The position numbers and the translations under genes were made by a program. Positions 1 to 9,295 of a DNA stretch of 64,000 nt are shown here, in pieces. The stretch lies in contig CAMYLY010000004.1 of the NCBI GenBank assembly GCA_947259405.1, positions 594,585 to 658,584 of the forward strand, in the 5' to 3' direction. The stretch's first letter is position 1; every line of letters starts with the position of its first letter. Under the pieces are notes generated by a model. The model worked only from the letters and a program-made list of their open reading frames with translations, was not told the origin of the DNA and ran no database searches. The DNA comes from an uncultured Gemmatimonadales bacterium. Its GTDB lineage: Bacteria > Gemmatimonadota > Gemmatimonadetes > Gemmatimonadales > GWC2-71-9.

Positions 1-1687
1 CGAGTTTGTCTTGATCGAACGGGACCACCATCAGCGTGCCGTCGGCCGTGACGTACACGAGGTGTCCGGACACGGCGTATTGCGCGTACACGCCTCGGGC
101 GAGGTATTCGTGCGTTCCGGTAGCCAGATCGACGACGGCGATGTCGCTCTGCGCGAGGTTGGTGCCATGTTGGATTTGGAACAAGACGCCCCGCCCATTG
201 GGGAGCGCGACCGGCCAAACGTGATCCGTCTCGTTTCTCGTGCTGTCGATTGCCGACACCGGCTCGAGCGCCGACCCGCCTGCCGCTCGGGTGCGCACGA
301 GGCCGGTGCCCGTGCGGCTGGCGCCCTGCGCTGCGGCATAGAGGTAGTCGTCTGGGCCCCACGAGAGGCCCTGGAGGTCCGTCCCCGAATCTGACACGAC
401 GACTGGTGGCCCCCCCGCCAATGACGCGACGCTCATGGTCGTGTTTGCCAGACCACCAAGAAAAGCCACCTTCCCGCCGTCCGGCGAAAGGGTTGGGGCA
501 AATCCATCTTCTGTCCCGGGAAGCGGCCGTCCGTCGAGCGAGTGCCGGTCCCGCATGAAGAGCTGGAGCCTGTTGCCGTCCGGTGCCATACCCGTGTAGA
601 TGAGTTGGTTACCGTCCGGGGTAATTGCCAGCCTCGCGCCGACCACTCCCACCGCCACCGGTGCGAAGAGCGGCAGCGAAACGTTGTATCGGGACACCGG
701 TCGTGGCGGGTCCGGCCGCATCCATCCCAGTACGGTCGTCACCAACAGTATGGCAGCCAGCGCCGACACCCCGGTAAAGAGACGCTTCGAGATGCCGGAT
801 TCTCGCGCAGGAACGCTTGCCTCGGTGGGGCCTGATGTCGTCGGCAGCGTAAACGACGTATCGCTCAACGCCTCGGCGAACTTCGCCGCGCTCGTGAACC
901 GGTCGGCCGGACTCTTCGCGAGCGAGCGCTGGACCGCCGCATCGACATGTGCGGGCACCATGTCGCGCGTTTGCGTGATCGGTGACGGGCGCTCCGACAG
1001 AATCTTCGCGACGATGGCCTGAACGGAGTTCCCGATGTGCGGCGCTTCGCCCACGAGCATCTCGTACGTCATGGCGCCGAGCGAGTAGATGTCGCACCGG
1101 GCGTCCAGCTCGCGATCTCCGGTCGCCTGTTCGGGCGCCATGTAGTGCGGTGTGCCCATCGAGAGACCCGTCTCCGTGAGGCGCGTGCCTCCCGCCTGGC
1201 TCACGGCCAACGCGATCCCAAAGTCCGCTACGACGGCCTGCCCGTCCTGCATCAGCACGTTCTCGGGTTTGATGTCGCGGTGCACGACATCGTGGCGATG
1301 CGCATAGTCGAGGGCCGCAGCCACCGACTTAGCGATCTGCACGGTCTCTTCCACCGACATTTGCTTTTCGCGGTCCATCTTGTCGCGCAGCGTGTCGCCC
1401 TCGAAGAACGGCATCACGTAGTAGAGGAAGCCGTCTGCCTCACCCGAGTCATAGAGCGGCAGAATGTTCGGGTGTTGGAGATTCGCGGTAACCTTGATCT
1501 CTTGCAGGAATCGCTCGCCACCCAGAATCGCCGACAACTCGGCCTTCAGGATCTTGATGGCGACCTTGCGGTCGTGCTTCACGTCGTGCGCGAGATAAAC
1601 CGACGCCATGCCGCCTTCGCCGATGTGGCGTTCGAGGCGGTAGCGGCCCGCAAGGGCGCTGGTGAGGCGGTCGGTGATCTCGGTCAT
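1..1687 (-). CDS. Ser/Thr protein kinase with membrane-anchored beta-propeller (3' end missing)
   Basis: The reading frame is open from an ATG at 1687 to the window edge, giving 562 codons without a stop. The kinase domain comes first: glycine loop GEGGMAS near residue 24, ATP-binding lysine in VAIKILK (residue 45), catalytic loop HRDIKPEN, then DFG and an APE-like PHYMAPEQ. One hydrophobic segment (about 303-320) follows, then WD40/TolB-like strands with repeated SPDG and TPDG turns, so the kinase is cytoplasmic and the propeller should lie outside. The start overlaps the stop of the upstream kinase gene by ATGA, which implies translational coupling. Ligand and phosphorylation targets are unknown. 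The C-terminus lies beyond position 1. Confidence 0.93.
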   Translation of the reverse strand, partial: MTEITDRLTSALAGRYRLERHIGEGGMASVYLAHDVKHDRKVAIKILKAELSAILGGERFLQEIKVTANLQHPNILPLYDSGEADGFLYYVMPFFEGDTLRDKMDREKQMSVEETVQIAKSVAAALDYAHRHDVVHRDIKPENVLMQDGQAVVADFGIALAVSQAGGTRLTETGLSMGTPHYMAPEQATGDRELDARCDIYSLGAMTYEMLVGEAPHIGNSVQAIVAKILSERPSPITQTRDMVPAHVDAAVQRSLAKSPADRFTSAAKFAEALSDTSFTLPTTSGPTEASVPARESGISKRLFTGVSALAAILLVTTVLGWMRPDPPRPVSRYNVSLPLFAPVAVGVVGARLAITPDGNQLIYTGMAPDGNRLQLFMRDRHSLDGRPLPGTEDGFAPTLSPDGGKVAFLGGLANTTMSVASLAGGPPVVVSDSGTDLQGLSWGPDDYLYAAAQGASRTGTGLVRTRAAGGSALEPVSAIDSTRNETDHVWPVALPNGRGVLFQIQHGTNLAQSDIAVVDLATGTHEYLARGVYAQYAVSGHLVYVTADGTLMVVPFDQDKL

Positions 1688-4326
1688 CGGCCCGTCGTCA
1701 TCTCGCGGAGGATTTCGGTCCAGTGCTGAATCCACACCAACCCACGCGTCCCAACTGCCCCTTCCTGACTGATGATTAGGAGATCGGTCCCGTTGGGATG
1801 GACATCGTAGTTGGGCGCTGCGCCATCGGTGTCGGTCATGGTCACGCCCGCGGCGCGAGAGGTCACCCGAAAACCTCCGTCGATCGCGACGGCCGCGGCG
1901 ATGATCCGCCCTCCCGACAGGAAATGGAGGACGGTGCCATCAGGCGACCACCGCGGAGCCCCACCACCATCAGTCGATACCTGGTAGTGGGCGCCGGCTC
2001 CGGTGGTCGCCACAACGTAGACTTCATTCTCGCCCGACCGATTCGAGGTGTAGGCAAGCCAGCGTCCGTCCGGAGATACCTGCGCTTCCCACTCCGTGAA
2101 CTCCGTCTCTAGAATCCAGCGCGGGGTCGAATCGCCTACCGTAAGCAGGCCGATGTCGACACTCTGACCTTCTCCACGGTTGGCCATGAACGCCAGGGTG
2201 GTGCCATCGGGGAACCACGAGCCTGGCCACGCATTACCGTCGGACGTCAGCAGGCGTTCGGCGGGACCGCTTCCGTCAGCGGGTTTCCAATACAGCTGGC
2301 GTGGTCCGCCGTCTCGGTCGCTGGCAAACACGATCCGCGTTCCATCTTTGGTCCAGACAGGCGCGGTGTTCACATCGCCCTCGACGGTAAGGTTGGGCAG
2401 CGTCCCCTGCTCGATGTCGAAGATCCAGATGTCCTGCCGGGTACCGACGTCCGTGAATCGAAACGCGATGCGTCGACCGTCGGGAGAGAAGGTGGGATTC
2501 TCGAGGTTGCCACGCTCGGGCATGTCCAGGTCGATGGCACCGGTCGGACCGACGATCTGGAGCACCTCCGCATTCGCGGCGCTTCCCGGTTGGTAGGCCA
2601 GGCCCCCGGCGGCCGACAGCGCGAACTCACCGAGGCTTGGGCCCGCCAACCGCAATCCGTCCAGGATGGCCACCGATTGTCCGGTCGTCTGTCGAGCCTT
2701 GGGATCGAAGGGCTGCGCGAGGAGCGTCCCGTCGGCTCCGGAGTAAACGAGGTGTCCGGACCCGTACACGCCGTACGTGCCGAAGCCGACCGTGTCGACG
2801 GCACCGGTCTCGAGGTCCACGGCGATAAGGCGCGCGTCGTCACCGGCTTGCCCGATACGCACGATCGCCGCGTCACCGCCGGGCAACATGGTTGGGTGCT
2901 GCAGACCCTGCCCCAGGCTATCGGACCCCGGCACCTGCGTGATCGGCCCGCCCCCGCCCGAGACGGTGTGAAGCGCGTTGTCGAACGCGAGGACGATGAC
3001 GTCGTTGTCGCCCCAACTCGCCCCGTCCACCCGCGCGACCTCAGCGATTGGAACAGGGGGGCCACCGGTCATCGGGACCTTGCGCAGCCGCCCATCGGAA
3101 TGGAACCCGAGCCAGCGGCTGTCAGACGAGAAGAACGGCACCGACGCATCCTCGGTGCCGGGAATGATCTCCGACTGCAATTGGCCGAGCCGGCGGCGGT
3201 AAAGGGGGTTACTCCCGTCCGCGCCGCCGCCGCCCACGAACACCAGCCACTCACCGTCCGGTGAGAGGGCAACCGTGACGCCGCAGCAGCGACTGTAGAA
3301 CGTGACGCCTTCGGGCGGCGGCACGTGGAAACGCGTGAGCCGCGGTTCCGGGGCGGGGGCCGTCGCGCGCCCGACGAGGTACGCCGCGGCGAGCGCAACG
3401 GCGATACCCGCAAGCACCAACGCCGAGACTCGGCGCGATGGCGGCGGGGCAGGTGCCTCTCCGGCCGGGCCGGCAACGGTCGATGAGACGGTGAACGCTG
3501 TGTTCGACAACGCGTCGGCAAATGCCGCTGCCGTGGCGAACCGGTCGGCCGGCATCTTGTTCAACGATTTCACGATCGCCGCGTTGACGTGCGGTGGGAC
3601 CGTGTCACGCGCAGCGGTAACGGGCGGCGCCTTCTCCGTGATCACCTTGGCCACGATCGCCTGCGCCGAGCTGCCCTGATACGGCGGCTCGCCCGCGAGC
3701 ATCTCGTAGAGCATCGCCCCGAGCGAGTACACGTCACTTCTCGCATCGAGTTCACGGTCGCCCATCGCTTGTTCGGGCGACATGTAGTGCGGCGTCCCGA
3801 TCGATAGGCCGGTTTCCGTCAAGCGCTGGCCACTCGCCTCACTAACGGCCAGCGCGATACCAAAGTCGGCTACGAGCGCCTGGCCGTCGTGGATCAGGAC
3901 GTTCTCGGGCTTGATGTCGCGATGGATCACGCCCTGGCGGTGCGCGTAGTCGAGTGCGGAGGCGATTGATCGGGTGATCTCGATCGCTGCTTCGATGGGG
4001 AGCTGGCGTTCGCGGTCCAGCTTATCACGCAGCGTATCGCCCTCGACGTAGGGCATGACGTAGAACAAGAAGTTGTCCGCGTCGCCCGAGTCGTGGAGGG
4101 GCAGGATATGTGGGTGCTGGAGGTTGGCGGTGACCTTGATCTCCTGGAGAAACCGCTCGGCGCCGATCACCGCCGCCAACTCCGGTCGCAAGACTTTCAA
4201 TGCGACCTTGCGGTCGTGTTTGACGTCGTGCGCGAGGTATACGGTTGCCATGCCGCCTTCGCCAAGGTGCGACTCGATCTTGTAGCGGTCGGCGAGGGCC
4301 GAGCCCAATTGCTCGGTGATCGTCAT
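1684..4326 (-). CDS. Ser/Thr protein kinase with C-terminal WD40/TolB-like beta-propeller
   Basis: This 880-residue protein begins with a Hanks-type kinase: LGEGGMATV loop at 21-29, Lys44, HRDIKPEN at 135-142, DFG at 154-156, and PHYMSPEQ closing the activation segment. A transmembrane helix lies near 302-320, rich in Ala, Val and Leu. The remainder is a PD40/TolB-type propeller with repeated SPDG-type turns such as SPDGRRIAF and SPDGRWLAY. Kinase and sensor are therefore probably on opposite sides of the inner membrane. It is a close paralogue of the downstream partial gene, with which it overlaps by 4 bp, so the two look like a tandem duplication still co-translated. The substrate is not inferable. 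Confidence 0.95.
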   Translation of the reverse strand: MTITEQLGSALADRYKIESHLGEGGMATVYLAHDVKHDRKVALKVLRPELAAVIGAERFLQEIKVTANLQHPHILPLHDSGDADNFLFYVMPYVEGDTLRDKLDRERQLPIEAAIEITRSIASALDYAHRQGVIHRDIKPENVLIHDGQALVADFGIALAVSEASGQRLTETGLSIGTPHYMSPEQAMGDRELDARSDVYSLGAMLYEMLAGEPPYQGSSAQAIVAKVITEKAPPVTAARDTVPPHVNAAIVKSLNKMPADRFATAAAFADALSNTAFTVSSTVAGPAGEAPAPPPSRRVSALVLAGIAVALAAAYLVGRATAPAPEPRLTRFHVPPPEGVTFYSRCCGVTVALSPDGEWLVFVGGGGADGSNPLYRRRLGQLQSEIIPGTEDASVPFFSSDSRWLGFHSDGRLRKVPMTGGPPVPIAEVARVDGASWGDNDVIVLAFDNALHTVSGGGGPITQVPGSDSLGQGLQHPTMLPGGDAAIVRIGQAGDDARLIAVDLETGAVDTVGFGTYGVYGSGHLVYSGADGTLLAQPFDPKARQTTGQSVAILDGLRLAGPSLGEFALSAAGGLAYQPGSAANAEVLQIVGPTGAIDLDMPERGNLENPTFSPDGRRIAFRFTDVGTRQDIWIFDIEQGTLPNLTVEGDVNTAPVWTKDGTRIVFASDRDGGPRQLYWKPADGSGPAERLLTSDGNAWPGSWFPDGTTLAFMANRGEGQSVDIGLLTVGDSTPRWILETEFTEWEAQVSPDGRWLAYTSNRSGENEVYVVATTGAGAHYQVSTDGGGAPRWSPDGTVLHFLSGGRIIAAAVAIDGGFRVTSRAAGVTMTDTDGAAPNYDVHPNGTDLLIISQEGAVGTRGLVWIQHWTEILREMTTGR

Positions 4327-4339
4327 GGTCGGGGGTTCG

Positions 4340-4450
4340 GACGTTGAAACGTCGGCTCGGCGCCGCTATGCCGCGACGTGCCCTGAAGGGCACCGGGGGT
4401 GCGTCCTTCAGGACGCTTCGCGAAGCGCCGAGCGGACGCTTCAGCGTCCG
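4340..4450. repeat. Cluster of five short perfect hairpins in a non-coding gap
   Basis: The 445-bp gap 4327-4771 holds no convincing gene. Within 111 bp I see five palindromes: GACGTT-GA-AACGTC (4340-4353), GCCCT-GA-AGGGC (4380-4391), GCGTCC-TTCA-GGACGC (4401-4416), the uninterrupted palindrome CGCTTCGCGAAGCG (4414-4427), and CGGACGC-TTCA-GCGTCCG (4433-4450). The loops are GA or TTCA, and a GGACGC core recurs. The cluster lies directly upstream of the kinase gene that starts at 4326 and reads leftward. It could be a REP-like mobile palindrome or a structured leader. No T-run follows, so an ordinary terminator is unlikely. Confidence 0.6.
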
Positions 4451-4515
4451 TGGAGAGTTGGGAGGTGATTTCGGGCATTGGCCGGGAGGCTGGGGTCCTT
4501 GACTAGGTCGTAGGT

Positions 4516-4567
4516 CGAAGGGCGTAGTCCGAAGGCCCCACACCGCGCCCGCGTCCTACGCCCTTCG
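4516..4567. repeat. Perfect 12-bp inverted repeat with 28-nt loop
   Basis: The arm CGAAGGGCGTAG at 4516-4527 is the exact reverse complement of CTACGCCCTTCG at 4556-4567. It lies in the same gene-free gap as the hairpin cluster, between the kinase start at 4326 and the small membrane-protein gene at 4772. No open frame, transposase remnant or T-run accompanies it. It may belong to the same repeat family as the hairpin cluster. Its function is unknown. Confidence 0.55.
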
Positions 4568-4771
4568 TCCATCGCCCTGATTCGGTCGCGTAAAATGCAG
4601 CCTCGGCCGCGTTTCCGCCACGTTAGAGGAGACAGGACGGAGGGCGCAGGGTGCGGCGACAGCCCCAACGGCATCCCTTGCACCCTTTGTCACAAGCGGC
4701 GCGCAACTATCGGATGCTCCTAGCGACGAATTGATCCCTCGGCCGAGCCGAGCGTATGTTAGGGTCGGGAC

Positions 4772-5086
4772 ATGCCCGTGACCGCGAAGCTGTCCCGCGA
4801 ATTCTACAACCGGTTCGGCGACAAGGTCGTCGACGAGCTGGTAGGGTTATTGAACGACGTGGAAGTCACGATCCGAAGCGAGTTGCACGAGCTTAACGAC
4901 CGGAACTTCCGACGCTTCGAAGAACGGCTAGAGCGGAGGCTCGCTGAGCTTGGCGCCGAACTGCGGACTGAGTTCCGGACAGAAATCGCCAATCTCAAGG
5001 CCGACCTTATTAAGTGGATGTTTCTGTTCTGGCTTGGTACGGTCGCGACCATGCTAGGATTTGGCCGCCTGCTCCTCTTGGGTTGA
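4772..5086 (+). CDS. Small coiled-coil, C-terminally membrane-anchored protein
   Basis: The 104-residue product starts with a short amphipathic region. It then has a long charged helix (about residues 28-75, rich in Glu, Arg and Leu with the pattern ERLERRLAEL), typical of a coiled coil, and ends in one hydrophobic helix (about 78-103, WMFLFWLGTVATMLGFG). This topology resembles DUF1640/CCDC90-type coiled-coil anchors, but I do not claim homology. AGGG lies 7 nt before the ATG. A TTGATC/TATGTT pair with 18-bp spacing (4731-4760) could be a promoter, though it would leave almost no leader. The gene stands alone and is convergent with the serine hydrolase downstream. Function unknown. Confidence 0.7.
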   Translation: MPVTAKLSREFYNRFGDKVVDELVGLLNDVEVTIRSELHELNDRNFRRFEERLERRLAELGAELRTEFRTEIANLKADLIKWMFLFWLGTVATMLGFGRLLLLG

Positions 5087-5121
5087 GCGACGCGACCATG
5101 TTTCACTCGCCCACAGGGGCC

Positions 5122-6408
5122 TCAGTGCCGAGCCGCTCCCGATTCCACAATTGCCTGATAGACCATCGTGCGAAAGGTGGCTGAAACGCTCACGCCGTTC
5201 GGCGGTGGTAACAGCTGCGTCATCATGACACCGACCAGCTCCTCGGCGGGATCGACCCAATACGTCGTGTGGTACGCGCCACCCCAGCCGTAGGCCCCGA
5301 CGGATCCGAATACGCCTGAACGGCCCACATCTTCAATCACCTGAAACCCCAATCCGAACCCACGCCCCGCCGAACCGTACGCGTCTCCGATGTGATCGGT
5401 CGTCATGAGTTGGACGGTCTTCGGACTCAAGAGGCGAACACCGTCGAGTTCGCCGCCCTCGAGCAGCATCTGGAGGAACCGGGCGTAGTCGGCCGCGGTG
5501 GATAGGAGACCGGCACCGCCCGAATAGCTCGTTCGCGGTCCGTCGACGTAGTGCCCCTGACCGAAGTTGCCGTCACCCGCCCGTATCACAGTGTCGCCAT
5601 TTGCTGCGTAGACCGCTGCGAGGCGTGATCTCTTTTCAGGCGGCAGGTAGAAATGCGTGTCGTGCATTCTCAGCGGCTCGGTAATCCGGGTGCGGACGAA
5701 CTCCGCCAGCGTCATGCCCGACACGACCTCAATGACGTGACCCAGCACATCCGTAGATGCCCCATACACGAAGCGCTCTCCGGGCTGTGCCGCAAATGGC
5801 AGGGATGCCAGTTTCTCGATGCTCGTGCCGATTGGAACGTCGTTGTCGGCGAAATACCACATCCACACATCTTCATTCTGGTAGGTCTGTTGGAGGAAGC
5901 CGTCACCATACGAAATGCCCGAGGTATGCGTCAGCAGGTCACGGATGGTGATGGATCGGGTCGCCGGTAGGGACGAGACGGTGGTGCCGCCATCCTCTGG
6001 AGGGACGGCGACTGTGGTTTTGGCAAACGCGGGGATGTGACGCGCGACCGGATGTGTGAGTGCGAGCTTGCCCTCTTCGACGAGCATCATGATCGCGACG
6101 CTCGTCACCGACTTTGTCTGTGACGCAATGCGGAAGATCGCGTCGTCAGTCATTGCGATACCGGTTTCGCGATCGGCGTGACCGAAGCTCTCGAGATGCG
6201 CGATCTGCCCCTTGCGAAGGATGAGCGTGACGATACCAGCCGCCTGCTTTCGATCGACAAATCCTTGCATCACAGACTTGAGGCTCTCCAGGCGTTCAGA
6301 CGAAAGGCCGACGTGTTCCGGATAAGCCCTCGGTAGACTCTGCGCGAGTGCTTGGCCTGCGAACAATGCCGCTGCGAAAACGGTGATAACGAGTCGGTGA
6401 CTCAGCAT
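5122..6408 (-). CDS. Exported serine hydrolase, beta-lactamase (class C/PBP-like) family
   Basis: The product has 428 residues when started at 6408, where a clean Sec signal begins ([15 protein letters not shown], cleavage expected near AQA-LAQ). The nucleophile motif SQTK sits in [13 protein letters not shown] YxN-like motif occurs in the [12 protein letters not shown] region, and the C-terminal part has GWGGAYHT, where class C enzymes carry their HxG/KTG-like box. It therefore belongs to the PF00144 esterase/D-peptidase/beta-lactamase superfamily, and substrate cannot be assigned; esterase or D-amino-peptidase activity is as likely as beta-lactamase. Longer in-frame starts would run through a tandem heptamer repeat and into the upstream kinase gene, so I reject them. 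Confidence 0.9.
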   Translation of the reverse strand: MLSHRLVITVFAAALFAGQALAQSLPRAYPEHVGLSSERLESLKSVMQGFVDRKQAAGIVTLILRKGQIAHLESFGHADRETGIAMTDDAIFRIASQTKSVTSVAIMMLVEEGKLALTHPVARHIPAFAKTTVAVPPEDGGTTVSSLPATRSITIRDLLTHTSGISYGDGFLQQTYQNEDVWMWYFADNDVPIGTSIEKLASLPFAAQPGERFVYGASTDVLGHVIEVVSGMTLAEFVRTRITEPLRMHDTHFYLPPEKRSRLAAVYAANGDTVIRAGDGNFGQGHYVDGPRTSYSGGAGLLSTAADYARFLQMLLEGGELDGVRLLSPKTVQLMTTDHIGDAYGSAGRGFGLGFQVIEDVGRSGVFGSVGAYGWGGAYHTTYWVDPAEELVGVMMTQLLPPPNGVSVSATFRTMVYQAIVESGAARH

Positions 6409-6414
6409 CCCAAA

Positions 6415-6449
6415 CGCAATCTGCACTCTACAATCTCCATTCTGCATTC
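6415..6449. repeat. Five tandem degenerate heptamers (GATTGCA/GAATGCA family)
   Basis: Read on the minus strand, this interval is five uninterrupted 7-mers: GAATGCA, GAATGGA, GATTGTA, GAGTGCA and GATTGCG, with consensus GAnTGnA. It fills almost the whole gap between the stop of the upstream kinase gene (6455) and the serine hydrolase start (6408). Two further units may exist at 9256-9268, just outside the other end of that kinase gene. Short degenerate heptamer arrays of this style are known as STRR elements in other bacteria. The function is unknown. Confidence 0.75.
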
Positions 6450-6454
6450 CGCGA

Positions 6455-9151
6455 TCAGTTTTCCCCCAACTCCACCACCCAGACATCACTCTCGAACTGG
6501 TTGATGAAGAACAAAAACTGTGTCGTGCCAACGGCAAAATTTGGGGCAGGGAAGCGGCGCTCGGGGTCGTCGAATCGAACAAGTTCACGCGGCGTGCCGC
6601 CGCCGGCCGGTACGCTCCAGAGACTGAAGACGTCGTCGTCGCCGCGCTCGCCGTAGTACACGGTTGTTCCATCAGCCGACCACTCTGGTCGGGATACGCC
6701 AGCTTCACCAGACGCCAACGTTCTCGTTGCTCCGGTGACGGGGTCGAGAACCCGAATCGTACTCGTCGGATCCGATCGATACACGACCTCCCCGGTAACC
6801 GAGGACCAGCGTGGCCAGAAGCCGCCATCGGTGGTGAGCTGATCGGGCTCACCCCAGGGCGATCCCTTTGTCTCGCGACGCACGATATAGAGTTCGGCGC
6901 GGCCCGTACGGTCTGAGGAGAAGACCAAGGCGTTGCCGTCCGGTGACCACGTCGGATTGCGGTTCTGGGCGGGATCGGTAGTTAAACGCTGTGGCGCTTC
7001 ACCCTCAGTCCCCCGTACGAAAATGTCCCGACTCCCGCCTCGCAGAGAGTAGAACGCGATTTCCGACCCATCGGGGGAGAAGTTCGGATGGTAGTCATCG
7101 GCGGGATCCGTGGTCATTCGGTGCGGCTCCCCACCAGTAGCTGCCATGCGATAGACGTCTTGATTTCCCTCGCGGTTGGAGTCGTAGAGAATCCACTGTC
7201 CATCCGGCGAGAACTGACCGGTCTCCACAACCTGCGTCTCGTTCGTACGGGGGCGAGCGGTGGAGACGGAGACCGTCCGCGGTGGGATATCGAGAGACCA
7301 GATGTTGGCGATGTGGCGAAACTCGGCGTAGGTGAGCAACGTGCCGTCTGCCGACAGGTCGATCGTGTGTGCGTCGATCCCAGTCGTGATGGGCACGGGT
7401 TCGCCTTCGGGATTTCCGTTCCCGTCGATCGCAACCTGATACACGTCTCGATTGCCACCCCGGTTCGAAACGAACAACAAGAAGCTCGCGTCAGGTGCCC
7501 ACACGGGGCTGACGTTCAAGAAGCCACCTGCTGCGACTTCCACGGCCTCACCGCCTTCGGCAGAGACTACACCGATGGTGCTGGGATCAACGTTGCCCAA
7601 GTCTCGGCCGCCATGGACGAACAGGGAGGCTCCGGACACGAACACGATCTTCGAGCCATCAGGTGACCAGCGGAGCGAGTGCCCTTCCAGGAAATCCGTG
7701 ACCTTTTCAGCTTGCCCACCTGCTACAGGCTGGACGTAGATCGCGCTCGTTCGTCCCTGGGTGCCGAACAGCGGTGCGACTTCGTGCCAGACGAACGCGA
7801 AGCGGTCGCCAGTGGGTGACCAGGCCGGATTGTTCACGTACCCGTCCGGCACGCCGGCCAAGCCTGGAGCAGCGAGTCGGCGAGGGGTGCCACCGAATAC
7901 GGGAACTGAATAGATCTCGCCGCCAGACTCGTACAGTAGCTGCGAAGCATCGGGAGACCACTGTGGGGACTGGTGGTTGCCCGGCGCGTTCTCCGTCAGC
8001 GCAATCGTGCCTCCACCCGCGAGTTGGCGAACGAACAGTCGCATCTCATCGACCGGGCCAGCTGAGTACGCGACAGTATTGCCATCTGGAGAGAGCGCGG
8101 GATACAACTCGATACCGAGGTCTCGCGTGACGCGCGTCGACCGCCCGATGGCCAATGCGGCCCCGTCTCCTCCGCCGATCACGCCTAGTCCGAAGATCAA
8201 GGCGGCGGCGCCGGCAACCGTAACGACGCCAGCGCCGGCTATCTTGCGATAGTCCCAACTCGTTGCGGCGGGTATGGGTTGGGTGTGTGTCGGTGTCGTA
8301 CCTCCGCTCGGTGTGCCCAGCGATTGAAGTACCGGAAGCATTTCCGCCGACGTCTGCCAACGGTCGGCCGGCTTCTTTTCCAGACACTTCATGATGAGGT
8401 TGGCCATTGCCGGCGAGACGGCGTCGCGATGCTGCGTGATGGGTTCAGGCGGGTCCAGGACATGAGCGGCCAGCGTGGCCTGCGGTGTGTCGCGCTGGAA
8501 CGGGGGTCGTCCCGCAAGGAGCTCGTACGCCAGCGCGCCCAACGCGTAGATGTCGGCCCGGTGATCGATGTTCGGGCTCGCCGCAGCCTGTTCGGGCGAC
8601 ATGTACGTCGGCGTTCCCAGTGCGACGCCCGCCGTGGTCAACTCGTGCCGACCGGTCGCTTCGCTCACCGCCTTCGCGACACCGAAGTCCGTGACCAATG
8701 CATGGCGACCAGAGATCAGCACGTTGTCTGGCTTGATGTCCCGATGGACGATGCCTTGGTCGTGCGCATACGACAGCGCGTCAACGACCTCGGTGAGGAT
8801 CTTCGCAGCCTCATGGACGGGGAGCTCACCCTCGCGCTCGATCTTCGCCCGAAGGGACTCGCCGTCGATGTATGGCATGACGTAGTACAAGAACCCGTCG
8901 GCTTCCCCGGAATCGTGCAGCGGCAAAATGTGTGGGTGCGTGAGCTTGGCGGCGATGCGAATCTCGCGTACGAACCGGTCCGGCCCTAGGGCGGCGGCGA
9001 GTTCCGGTCGCAACACCTTCAAGGCGACGTTGCGCTCGTGTTTCACGTCGTGCGCGAGATACACGGTCGCCATGCCACCGCTCCCGATTTCACGTTCGAT
9101 GGTGTATTGGCCTTCGAGCGCGGTCTGCAGGTGCTGGAGGACGTCAGACAT
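6455..9151 (-). CDS. Ser/Thr protein kinase with C-terminal beta-propeller (PD40 repeats)
   Basis: The product has 898 residues from the ATG at 9151. The frame stays open to 9286, but homologues in this window start just before the kinase fold, so the internal start is preferred. Kinase motifs: [28 protein letters not shown] and PTYMSPEQ. After about residue 310 there is one hydrophobic segment ([16 protein letters not shown]), then at least seven blades with WSPDG or FSPDG turns. It is less similar to the two kinases at 1-4326 than they are to each other, notably with DN instead of EN after HRDIKP. A heptamer repeat separates it from the serine hydrolase. Ligand and targets are unknown. Confidence 0.94.
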   Translation of the reverse strand: MSDVLQHLQTALEGQYTIEREIGSGGMATVYLAHDVKHERNVALKVLRPELAAALGPDRFVREIRIAAKLTHPHILPLHDSGEADGFLYYVMPYIDGESLRAKIEREGELPVHEAAKILTEVVDALSYAHDQGIVHRDIKPDNVLISGRHALVTDFGVAKAVSEATGRHELTTAGVALGTPTYMSPEQAAASPNIDHRADIYALGALAYELLAGRPPFQRDTPQATLAAHVLDPPEPITQHRDAVSPAMANLIMKCLEKKPADRWQTSAEMLPVLQSLGTPSGGTTPTHTQPIPAATSWDYRKIAGAGVVTVAGAAALIFGLGVIGGGDGAALAIGRSTRVTRDLGIELYPALSPDGNTVAYSAGPVDEMRLFVRQLAGGGTIALTENAPGNHQSPQWSPDASQLLYESGGEIYSVPVFGGTPRRLAAPGLAGVPDGYVNNPAWSPTGDRFAFVWHEVAPLFGTQGRTSAIYVQPVAGGQAEKVTDFLEGHSLRWSPDGSKIVFVSGASLFVHGGRDLGNVDPSTIGVVSAEGGEAVEVAAGGFLNVSPVWAPDASFLLFVSNRGGNRDVYQVAIDGNGNPEGEPVPITTGIDAHTIDLSADGTLLTYAEFRHIANIWSLDIPPRTVSVSTARPRTNETQVVETGQFSPDGQWILYDSNREGNQDVYRMAATGGEPHRMTTDPADDYHPNFSPDGSEIAFYSLRGGSRDIFVRGTEGEAPQRLTTDPAQNRNPTWSPDGNALVFSSDRTGRAELYIVRRETKGSPWGEPDQLTTDGGFWPRWSSVTGEVVYRSDPTSTIRVLDPVTGATRTLASGEAGVSRPEWSADGTTVYYGERGDDDVFSLWSVPAGGGTPRELVRFDDPERRFPAPNFAVGTTQFLFFINQFESDVWVVELGEN

Positions 9152-9295
9152 GCAGCCGTGGCCGGGAGATGGGGAGTGGGGCGTCCATAACCTGCTAAGA
9201 TGCCCGCTGCGGCGTGGTTTCGCCATTCGGCCGATCCACCTTGCCCGCTTCGGAATCACTCTGCAATCTGATGGACCCCCGTCCACGAGCTGCCC

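Noticed and set aside
4731..4760. TTGATC/TATGTT promoter for the small coiled-coil gene
   Set aside because: Spacing is fine but the leader would be about 5 nt, so it is not listed as a feature.
6408..6852. An extended start of the serine hydrolase reaching 6852
   Set aside because: The extension overlaps the kinase gene and the heptamer array, and the signal peptide starts at 6408.
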